From the NCBI GenBank assembly GCA_964495755.1, contig CAZBXU010000042.1, forward strand, positions 1 through 21,467: a DNA stretch of 21,467 nt. Reading direction: 5' to 3'. Below are positions 15,354-20,978 of the stretch, in pieces. The stretch's first letter is position 1. Each line of letters starts with the position of its first letter. The position numbers were made by a program, and so were the translations under genes. The notes beneath the pieces are model-generated. The model was not told where the DNA came from and did no database searches. It saw only the letters and a list, made by a program, of their open reading frames with translations. This DNA comes from JAFGQJ01 sp964495755. Lineage in GTDB: Bacteria > Spirochaetota > Spirochaetia > SZUA-6 > DRHE01.

Positions 15354-15378
15354 CTCTTTTCCCCCAAGGTGTTATAGT
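15350..15378 (+). promoter_or_regulatory. Strong promoter of the infC-rpmI-rplT operon
   Basis: TTGACT (15350-15355) overlaps the stop of the cyclase gene; after exactly 17 bp comes TATAGT (15373-15378). Each box matches five of six consensus bases. The leader to infC is about 40 nt, too short for the long L20-binding or attenuator leaders known from some bacteria. Confidence 0.65.
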
Positions 15379-15426
15379 ATTTGCGGCACACCATTATTGA
15401 ATGAAACGCTTCAAAAAGGGGGTCTA

Positions 15427-15945
15427 TTGGCAGTAAAAAATCAACGGATCAATAAGATGATCCAGGTTCGTGAAGTGCGTCTGGTCGACGACAAGGGGGA
15501 GCAACGGGGAATCGTGCCTACCGCCGAAGCCCTGCAACTCGCGACGGACGCCGGTCTTGATCTTGTCGAAGTTTCACCGAATGCGAAGCCACCCGTATGC
15601 AAGCTTCTGGACTACGGCAAATACAAGTTCGAACAGGAAAAGCGGCTCCGAGAAGCCAAGAAGAAACAGAAGCAGGTCAAGCTCAAAGAGATACGCATGC
15701 AGCCCAAGATAGAAGAGCACGATCTCAACTTCAAGACCAAGCACATCAAAGAGTTCCTCGAGGAGGGATTCAAGGTCAAAGTGTCCGTACGGTTTCGAGG
15801 ACGGGAATTGGCTCATCTGGAGCTAGGCAGGAATGTACTCAAAAGAGTACAGCAATTGCTCGGTGATTCCTTTGTGATTGAAAAGAGGCCCCAGATGGAG
15901 GGCCGCATGATGTCGATGTTCATAAGTCCGAAATCGAGAAAATAG
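15427..15945 (+). CDS. infC: Translation initiation factor IF-3
   Basis: IF-3 binds the 30S subunit, prevents early 50S joining and checks the start codon and initiator tRNA. The 172 residues cover both domains: the N-terminal AVKNQRINKMIQVREVRLVDDKG and the segment DLVEVSPNAKPPVCKLLDYGKYKFE, a lysine-rich linker, then KEIRMQPKIEEHDLNFKTK and FRGRELAHLELG. The start is a UUG, the only in-frame initiator at the right place, preceded by AAGGGGG with a spacing of about five bases; an ATG far upstream lies inside the cyclase gene. Rare infC start codons are known elsewhere (AUU in E. coli) as part of self-control. First gene of the operon. Confidence 0.97.
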   Translation: MAVKNQRINKMIQVREVRLVDDKGEQRGIVPTAEALQLATDAGLDLVEVSPNAKPPVCKLLDYGKYKFEQEKRLREAKKKQKQVKLKEIRMQPKIEEHDLNFKTKHIKEFLEEGFKVKVSVRFRGRELAHLELGRNVLKRVQQLLGDSFVIEKRPQMEGRMMSMFISPKSRK

Positions 15946-15966
15946 AACGGGGGATGAGGAAACCGT

Positions 15967-16164
15967 ATGCCAAAGATGAAAACCAGGAGAAGCGCAGCCA
16001 AGAGATACCGAATTACCGGCTCGGGAAAGGTGCGCTACAAAAAACAGAACCTTCGGCACATACTGACGAAGAAAAACAGCAAGCGGAAACGACGATTGCG
16101 CCAATCGGCAACACTAAGCAGTGTCGAGACACCCCGTGCTAAGAAACTACTTCCCTATGGATAA
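15967..16164 (+). CDS. rpmI: 50S ribosomal protein L35
   Basis: A 65-residue, strongly basic protein of the large subunit. It begins MPKMKTRRSAAKRYRITGSGKV and has the KKQNLRHILTKK and RAKKLLPYG segments of bacterial L35. GAGGAAA lies just before the ATG. It sits 21 bp after infC and 21 bp before rplT, the conserved infC-rpmI-rplT order. Confidence 0.98.
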   Translation: MPKMKTRRSAAKRYRITGSGKVRYKKQNLRHILTKKNSKRKRRLRQSATLSSVETPRAKKLLPYG

Positions 16165-16185
16165 TGGATAGAGGAGCCTACTACA

Positions 16186-16554
16186 ATGCCACGAGCAATA
16201 GATGGAACGAAAAGGAAAAAGCGGCGACAGAAGCTGCTGAAACATGCCAAAGGCTTCTGGGGTAGAAGGAGCAATCTGTATCGCACCGCAAAAGACGCGG
16301 TAGCCAAATCTCTGTCGTATGCCTATAGAGATCGGAAGACGAAAAAGCGAAATTTTCGTGCCCTGTGGATTACCCGGATTTCTGCGGCCTGCAGACAGCA
16401 GGACATGACCTATTCCAGCTTTATCCACGGTTTAGAGCTGGCTGGAATCCAGATCAATCGCAAAGCCCTTTCCAATCTGGCCATAGAGGATCCAACGGCT
16501 TTTTCCACCCTGGTTGAGAAGGCAAAGGAAGCGGCGGGAGCCTCGGCAAAATGA
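16186..16554 (+). CDS. rplT: 50S ribosomal protein L20
   Basis: A 122-residue large-subunit protein needed for early 50S assembly. The basic N-terminal extension (RKKRRQKLLKHAKGFWGRRSNLYRTA in two parts) and the globular end with LWITRISAACRQQDMTYSSF and GLELAGIQINRKALSNLA are standard. GAGGAG precedes the ATG. The stop overlaps the next gene as ATGA, coupling translation of a division-type gene to L20. Confidence 0.98.
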   Translation: MPRAIDGTKRKKRRQKLLKHAKGFWGRRSNLYRTAKDAVAKSLSYAYRDRKTKKRNFRALWITRISAACRQQDMTYSSFIHGLELAGIQINRKALSNLAIEDPTAFSTLVEKAKEAAGASAK

Positions 16555-16910
16555 TCAACCTGGCGCAGATCCAGAAACTCGAAGCAAGGGTCACCAAAGC
16601 GGTAGAACTGATCAAAGCTCTCAAAGCAGAAAATCAGTCCTTGAGGGGAACCCTCGATTCGGCACAGAGCCGAATGCAGGAGCTGGAAGCACTGGTCGAC
16701 GATTTCAAAGGCGATCAGAAAGATATCGAAGAATGCATCCTCCGTGCGCTGGAAAATCTGAACGAGCTGGAGGATGAGATCAGCGATCGACAGGAAGAGA
16801 ACTCCGAGCCGGATGAGGAAGCAGATGACAGCCTGCCCTTCGAAGCCAGGGAGGTGGAGGAAAAACCCACGGGCGGCAGCGACGGTTCCGGAGAGCTGGA
16901 CATTTTCTAG
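16551..16910 (+). CDS. Short coiled-coil protein, ZapB-like division factor (probable)
   Basis: A 119-residue acidic protein. Residues 3-80 form a continuous predicted coiled coil with heptad-like leucines (IQKLEARVTKAVELIKAL, then QELEALVDDF and ALENLNELEDEI). The remainder is a disordered Glu/Asp/Ser/Gly tail ending SGELDIF. Size and architecture resemble ZapB, which bundles the Z-ring through ZapA, and the next gene is zapA. The short terminal LDIF could be a docking peptide, as division proteins often use C-terminal motifs. The start overlaps the rplT stop (ATGA). Coiled coils are low-complexity, so the ZapB label rests mainly on the neighbour. Confidence 0.65.
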   Translation: MINLAQIQKLEARVTKAVELIKALKAENQSLRGTLDSAQSRMQELEALVDDFKGDQKDIEECILRALENLNELEDEISDRQEENSEPDEEADDSLPFEAREVEEKPTGGSDGSGELDIF

Positions 16911-16945
16911 AAGCGAAGCTATGGGGGGGTACATCCCGGCAGGTG

Positions 16946-17251
16946 ATGGAAAAGAACAGCCTGGAAGTAAACATATTAGGATCCTTCTTCACGATTCAAT
17001 CCAGCGGCGATCCGGAATATCTACAACGGGTAGCCAACTACCTGAAAAACAAAGTCCAAGAAATCCAACAAAAATACGCAGATAATACGACCCAAGACCC
17101 GATCAAGATCAGTCTGCTGGCGGGCCTGAACGTCGTAGACGAACTGTTCCGTTGTCAGGGTCGGGAGCCTTCAGGGACCGACAATGGGGAAATTGAGAGC
17201 ATCACCGAAAGGTTAATCGATACGATCGATAGGAGTTTGTTGGGAAACTAG
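16946..17251 (+). CDS. zapA: Cell division protein ZapA
   Basis: A 101-residue protein that cross-links FtsZ filaments at midcell. The N-terminal domain NSLEVNILGSFFTIQSSGDPEYLQRVANYLKNKV, seen here in continuous sequence, has the family's beta-strand start, the G-x-x-F/Y turn and the D-P/x-x-Y-x-x-x-x-A helix. Next come ISLLAGLNVVDELF and a C-terminal helix. The ATG at 16946 follows CAGGTG; a GTG directly before it (16943) is an alternative start. It lies 35 bp after the ZapB-like gene and ends the operon; its stop lies in the terminator stem. In proteobacteria a 6S RNA gene often follows zapA, but I see no room or signature for one here. Confidence 0.88.
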   Translation: MEKNSLEVNILGSFFTIQSSGDPEYLQRVANYLKNKVQEIQQKYADNTTQDPIKISLLAGLNVVDELFRCQGREPSGTDNGEIESITERLIDTIDRSLLGN

Positions 17252-17278
17252 CCCTGTAATGTCCGCGGCGGGGCTTTT
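17250..17278 (+). terminator. Intrinsic terminator of the infC-zapA operon
   Basis: AGCCCTG (17250-17256) pairs with CGGGGCT (17269-17275), one G-T wobble, 12-nt loop, followed by TTTT (17275-17278). The left arm begins inside the zapA stop codon. The next gene starts only 21 bp further, so read-through or conditional termination could feed it. Confidence 0.65.
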
Positions 17279-17299
17279 CACTTGCAGCGGCAGGTAGCG

Positions 17300-18871
17300 A
17301 TGGAAAACGGTGCCGGTACTTACAGCATTCTCTACGTCGACGACGAGCCTCAGAATCTGTTCCTTTTCAGATCCTTTTTCGAACAAGAGTACACGGTGCA
17401 TACAGCCGAGTCCGGATCCGAGGCACTGAGGATCCTTGGCGAAAGCGACATCCAGGTACTGCTCGCAGACCAACGCATGCCGGGGATCAATGGTATCCAA
17501 CTTCTTGAAACGGTCGCCAAGGAGTATCCGGAAACGGTGCGGGTGCTGGTAACCGGCTATTCCGATATCGATGTGGTAATCGGCGCCATCAACAGGGGAG
17601 CGGTTTACCGCTACCTGGGCAAACCCTGGGATGTCGACGAGGTCCAGGCGACGATCCGCAACGCCCTGGAAATGTACGAGCTTCGGCGGAAAAATCAGAC
17701 ACTGATCGCTTCTCTGGACAAGCAGAATCGGCTTCTGCGGAAGAAGGTCGCAGCGCTGAACTTCCTGAACAAACTGCAGTTGGATCTGAAAGGGCTGCCC
17801 GACTTCGAGAGCATCACCGACAAGGCGATCCTCCGACTGCAGGAGGAGTTTGAAGCCGACGTCGGCTGTCATTGTGAGAGTCGCTCTGGAACTGTTCAGA
17901 TACGGTTTGCCCATCTCAACAGAGACAGGGAAAATGAACTACGCGAGCTGATCGACCAATTGGATCTCCCGCCAATAGAAACTCCTCTGTCTCCCTCTAT
18001 GCCGGAGGGCCGGAGTCTGTGCGTCCTTCCCCTCGTGTTTCAAGGCACCTACTTCGGCCATCTCGTTTTTCTGTTCCCAAAAAAAACACCATTCGATATC
18101 GAAGAGCTTCCTTTCGCCGAGGCCGCCTCCCACGTCGTGTCCTCCGTCCTGTACAGTGATCATGTCCACAGGCAGGAGATGAAAAAAGAACAACTGCTCC
18201 TGGTTGGTCAAATGGCCGGTATGATCGTTCATGATCTGAAGGGCCCCCTGGCGACGATCATGGGCTTTGTATCGCTGCTGCAGGCAGATCTAGACAGATC
18301 TCAACGGGAGGAGTTCGCCGGAATCATCAATCAGGAGGTGCGGCGCCTGATCGATATGGTTGAAGAGCTTCTCTCCTTCTCAAAGGGGGAAACCCATCTG
18401 AATATCACCTCGATCGAGTTCCGAAGCTTCGTTGAGGAGATCGTTGAGCTCTTCGACATCAGCCTTAAAAGAGAGAACATCCGGACCGAGGTTTCTCTGA
18501 ACGGGCTTCACAACTTCTCCGGAGATCGAAAGAAATTGAAAAAGGTCTTCATCAATCTGTTCCAAAACGCCCGGGAGCACCTTCAGGCGGTAGAGGGCCG
18601 GAGAAATATATGGATTTCCTCGAGTTTAGAGAAAGACACCGTGCTGATTCGTTTTATCAACAATGGTCCCCGAATTCCGGAGGAGCTGCTGCCAAGGCTT
18701 TTTGACCCCTTTTTCTCCCACGAGAAGGATCAGGGCACCGGCCTGGGGCTGACGATCTGCAAGAAAATAGTCGAGGAGCATCACGGATCAATAGAGGTAT
18801 TTTCAGGACCCGGTAGAAATGAGTTCAGGATATCCCTTCCCGTAAAATCACATCCCTATCAAGATTCGTGA
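17300..18871 (+). CDS. Sensor histidine kinase with N-terminal receiver domain (REC-GAF-like-HisKA-HATPase)
   Basis: A 523-residue cytosolic signalling protein. The receiver domain (8-125) has acidic residues Asp14/Asp15, phospho-acceptor Asp57 (LLADQRMPG), the switch VLVTGYSD and Lys in YLGKPWD, the form common with RpfG-like regulators. A coiled linker and a GAF-like region (about 155-285) follow. The dimerisation helix carries His311 in GMIVHDLKGPLA, and the ATPase domain has the N box FINLFQNA, FDPFFS and GTGLGLTICKKIV. The G1 box reads NNGPRIP, lacking the usual Asp and second Gly of DxGxG, so nucleotide binding may be altered. No transmembrane segments: the input is internal, or arrives as phosphate on Asp57. 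The ATG at 17300 is preferred over a TTG at 17282. The gene end overlaps the convergent kinase gene by 47 bp. Confidence 0.92.
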   Translation: MENGAGTYSILYVDDEPQNLFLFRSFFEQEYTVHTAESGSEALRILGESDIQVLLADQRMPGINGIQLLETVAKEYPETVRVLVTGYSDIDVVIGAINRGAVYRYLGKPWDVDEVQATIRNALEMYELRRKNQTLIASLDKQNRLLRKKVAALNFLNKLQLDLKGLPDFESITDKAILRLQEEFEADVGCHCESRSGTVQIRFAHLNRDRENELRELIDQLDLPPIETPLSPSMPEGRSLCVLPLVFQGTYFGHLVFLFPKKTPFDIEELPFAEAASHVVSSVLYSDHVHRQEMKKEQLLLVGQMAGMIVHDLKGPLATIMGFVSLLQADLDRSQREEFAGIINQEVRRLIDMVEELLSFSKGETHLNITSIEFRSFVEEIVELFDISLKRENIRTEVSLNGLHNFSGDRKKLKKVFINLFQNAREHLQAVEGRRNIWISSSLEKDTVLIRFINNGPRIPEELLPRLFDPFFSHEKDQGTGLGLTICKKIVEEHHGSIEVFSGPGRNEFRISLPVKSHPYQDS

Positions 18872-19817
18872 AATCGCATCCCAGGACAGTAACGATCGAA
18901 GCAGCCAGGCGGTTGGCGAGTTTGGCGGCTTGAACGCTGCTATGGCCCAGCAGGATTGCATAGATAAAGGCGGCGGAAAAACAGTCCCCGGCGGCTGTTG
19001 TGTCCAAGGGATCTACACAGAACCCCTCCACGTGATGATTTTCTCCGTGGTCACTGACGTAGCACCCGTCGCAGCCCACTTTCATCAGCACAATGGGACA
19101 AATCTTTGCCGCTTCCTCGAGCAGCCTCCGATCATCGAGGTCCTGACCGAACATGATGCGGTACTCCTCTCGATTCCCGAATAAAACATCGATTCTGGAG
19201 GGTAACCAGGAACGGAACTCCTCGTGGTACCTGTGAACAACAAACGGATCGGCCAGATCGAAGCAGATCTGCCCTCCCTCTTTCCTGCACTGTTCTATCG
19301 CCCGCAGGACCGCCTGCTTCTGATTTGCCGTGTCCCACATATAGCCCGTAGTGTAGAAGAGCTTGGTTTTCCCCAGAGCGTCGAAATCCAAGTCCTTCAG
19401 GCCGTACTCCCGACAGGCACCCAAGTAGGTAAACATGGTACGCTCGTGATCCGGAGTTACCAATATGACCGAACAGCCCGTGGGAAGGGTCTTTGCCACG
19501 ACCTGCACGGTGATTCCCGCGGTTTCCAGGATCCGGTTGTAGTTCCTGCCCCTTTGATCGGGTCCCACCGCCCCACAGTATAGAAGCGTATCGAGAGTCT
19601 CGCCCCGATCCAGCCAGGAAATTCCCCTCAAGGTGTTGGCCGCGCTCCCGCCGGGTATGTTGGTATAGCCGTCCAATATCGACAGCACTCTCTCCATACC
19701 CTCCCGATCCACGAGATTCATCGTACCCTTTTTCGCCGATAGAGCCTCGAGAATGCCTGAGTCAACCGGAGCGATAAAGTCGAGCAGCGGATTGCCGAGT
19801 CCAATTACCGAATACAT
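18825..19817 (-). CDS. PfkB-family carbohydrate/nucleoside kinase (adenosine-kinase-like)
   Basis: A 330-residue ribokinase-fold kinase. The N-terminal part opens MYSVIGLGNPLLDFIAPVD and includes the substrate glycine motif NIPGGSAANTLRG. The C-terminal signature is DPLDTTAAGDCFSAAFIYA, with catalytic Asp in A-A-G-D where most members have G-A-G-D. FGNREEYR and VLMKVGCDGCYV are also typical. It transfers phosphate from ATP to a sugar or nucleoside; the overall look is close to proteins annotated as adenosine kinase-like, but substrate cannot be fixed from sequence. GAGG lies nine bases before the ATG. It runs opposite to the histidine kinase gene with overlapping 3' ends and diverges from the PilZ gene; no pathway partner is adjacent. 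Confidence 0.88.
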   Translation of the reverse strand: MYSVIGLGNPLLDFIAPVDSGILEALSAKKGTMNLVDREGMERVLSILDGYTNIPGGSAANTLRGISWLDRGETLDTLLYCGAVGPDQRGRNYNRILETAGITVQVVAKTLPTGCSVILVTPDHERTMFTYLGACREYGLKDLDFDALGKTKLFYTTGYMWDTANQKQAVLRAIEQCRKEGGQICFDLADPFVVHRYHEEFRSWLPSRIDVLFGNREEYRIMFGQDLDDRRLLEEAAKICPIVLMKVGCDGCYVSDHGENHHVEGFCVDPLDTTAAGDCFSAAFIYAILLGHSSVQAAKLANRLAASIVTVLGCDFTNLDRDVILREGIS

Positions 19818-19834
19818 ACATAGCGCCTCGTTTA

Positions 19835-19881
19835 TTGACAGGGGACACGGGATTGTACTATGGTACTTCCGGCTAAGTACA
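19835..19881. promoter_or_regulatory. Divergent control region of the PfkB-type and PilZ genes with repeated GTACT half-sites
   Basis: The perfect inverted repeat GTACTT-CCGGCT-AAGTAC (19863-19880) is enclosed by TGTACT (19854-19859) and AGTACA (19876-19881). Plus strand: TTGACA (19835-19840) and TACTAT (19856-19861), but with a short 15-bp spacer. Minus strand: a TACAAT -10 box (19852-19857). Promoter boxes overlap the half-sites, as expected for a repressor or switch site. Promoter assignments are weak. Confidence 0.35.
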
Positions 19882-19913
19882 CACCTTGCGAGCGCTTTTC
19901 CAAAGGTTGATCA

Positions 19914-20726
19914 ATGGGCTTAATTACAAGCCAGCAACTCTTACAGTACTACGGTAAATATAAAGAACGGGAGATCACCTTCAACCGTCAGGTGATCGAC
20001 GTGCTCAAGCTCCTGCCCCGCCAGGTGTACATCAAATGCCACGGCGATCAGATACCCTGTGTGCTCTACGCCTCCTCGATGACAGGAGCGAAAATTGTGG
20101 CCAGCCTGAAGGCTGCGGCGATGCAGAAGCTTCGCCTGGCCAACAATTCCGTATCCCTGCGCTTCGCTTTCCGTCGAACGGAAAAACGCGAACCCCTGCT
20201 CTTCTTCGTCCCAGCCAAGATTACCAACTACGCGTTCTACAATGCCGAGAACCCGGATCTGCACTTTCTCAGCATTGAATACACCTCCAAACCTCCGGAG
20301 GACCTGATCGAGATGCTGGGTCAACTATTCGACGCCAACACCAATTTCCAACGGAGAAAAGAAGAGCGTATCGACCTGAATCCAACAACGATCAAAGCCC
20401 TTGGTTTGGAGGGCAAAGAAGCAGCACTGGTCGTAGATAAACAGGTAAAGAAGTGCATCATTCGGGATCTGTCATTCTCAGGAACAAAGGTCCTGCTCTT
20501 CGGTGCAATTGCCGAGGATGTCCAGAAAACGGCGGTCCTCCAATTCTCTCTTACCGATCAGAAACAAAAGATCCTTGTACCCGGAACGATCGTCCGTTTC
20601 GAGGAAGTGATCGGCCGGGAAGACATCGGCGCCTTTGGAATCAGTTTCGTCGAAGAGAAGACGCCGATAAGCTACAAGATGCTGATCAACAACTACCTCA
20701 GAATCCACCGGCAAGCTCACGGGTAG
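19914..20726 (+). CDS. PilZ-domain c-di-GMP-binding protein
   Basis: A 270-residue cytosolic protein of YcgR-like layout. The N-terminal ~140 residues have a beta-rich, PilZN-like look (for example VYIKCHGDQIPCVLYASS and PLLFFVPAKITNY) and the C-terminal half is a PilZ domain. The c-di-GMP ligands are present: RxxxR at Arg148-Arg152 (in QRRKEER) and DxSxxG at Asp185-Ser187-Gly190 (RDLSFSG). It should therefore change conformation on binding cyclic di-GMP. AAAGG lies seven bases before the ATG. flaB follows on the same strand after 252 bp, suggesting a motility role, such as control of the periplasmic flagellar motor, as for other spirochaetal PilZ proteins; that link is inferred. The target is unknown. 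Confidence 0.9.
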   Translation: MGLITSQQLLQYYGKYKEREITFNRQVIDVLKLLPRQVYIKCHGDQIPCVLYASSMTGAKIVASLKAAAMQKLRLANNSVSLRFAFRRTEKREPLLFFVPAKITNYAFYNAENPDLHFLSIEYTSKPPEDLIEMLGQLFDANTNFQRRKEERIDLNPTTIKALGLEGKEAALVVDKQVKKCIIRDLSFSGTKVLLFGAIAEDVQKTAVLQFSLTDQKQKILVPGTIVRFEEVIGREDIGAFGISFVEEKTPISYKMLINNYLRIHRQAHG

Positions 20727-20766
20727 CGACACTTAAACACCCACAGCGGTCCCGTCCCATAATTTT

Positions 20767-20774
20767 TTCGATAA
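20767..20774 (+). promoter_or_regulatory. Possible flagellar sigma-28 -10 element upstream of flaB
   Basis: TTCGATAA matches six of eight bases of the GCCGATAA -10 consensus of flagellar sigma factors and lies in the PilZ-flaB gap. The matching TAAA box is not at the expected 15-bp distance (the nearest TAAA, 20734-20737, is 29 bp away), so this is weak. The surrounding AT-rich stretch could also serve a vegetative promoter. Confidence 0.25.
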
Positions 20775-20816
20775 AAATAAATAAATTTTAAGGGGGGGGA
20801 TGACGATCAAAAGAAT

Positions 20817-20865
20817 GAGGGGTTTTCTAGCTTCGGTTTCCCGGGGAAGAAGCTTGAATTCCCTC
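20817..20865 (+). other. Long stem-loop in the flaB leader
   Basis: GAGGG (20817-20821) pairs with CCCTC (20861-20865), and AGCTTC (20829-20834) with GAAGCT (20849-20854). Further pairs lie between these arms, and a small internal TTTC/GGAA helix closes the top. No T-run follows, so it is not a simple terminator. It could stabilise the flagellin mRNA or be regulatory. Confidence 0.5.
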
Positions 20866-20933
20866 TGATCTACATATCGTCGTTTTTGGAGGAAGGTTTA
20901 GAAAAAAAGAGACGAAAAAACTTTGAGAAGAAA

Positions 20934-20973
20934 CGGGCAGGGATGCCCGCGCAAATCTAATGTTTCACGGAGG
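20934..20973 (+). promoter_or_regulatory. CsrA-type GGA hairpin and Shine-Dalgarno site in the flaB leader
   Basis: CGGGCA-GGGA-TGCCCG (20934-20949) is a perfect 6-bp hairpin showing GGA in a tetraloop; its core CAGGGATG fits the CsrA consensus CARGGAUG. A second GGA lies in the Shine-Dalgarno CACGGAGG (GGAGG at 20969-20973), five bases before the flaB ATG. Two such sites, one in a hairpin and one over the ribosome site, mirror the Bacillus hag leader. CsrA repression of flaB is known in Borrelia. Confidence 0.55.
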
Positions 20974-20978
20974 AAACA

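Noticed and set aside
15379..15426. L20 (rplT) autoregulatory leader ahead of infC
   Set aside because: The leader is only about 40 nt and shows no long stem or pseudoknot.
16921..16945. Alternative start (ATGGGGGGG) for the gene before zapA
   Set aside because: It is out of frame with zapA and leads into a shadow frame; zapA homology begins at 16946.
17250..17300. 6S RNA gene after zapA, as in proteobacteria
   Set aside because: Only about 50 bp separate zapA from the next gene; what is present is a short terminator hairpin.
20885..20900. Second ribosome site (GGAGGAAGG) in the flaB leader as a gene start
   Set aside because: No ATG, GTG or TTG at a suitable distance; probably part of a purine-rich leader stretch.
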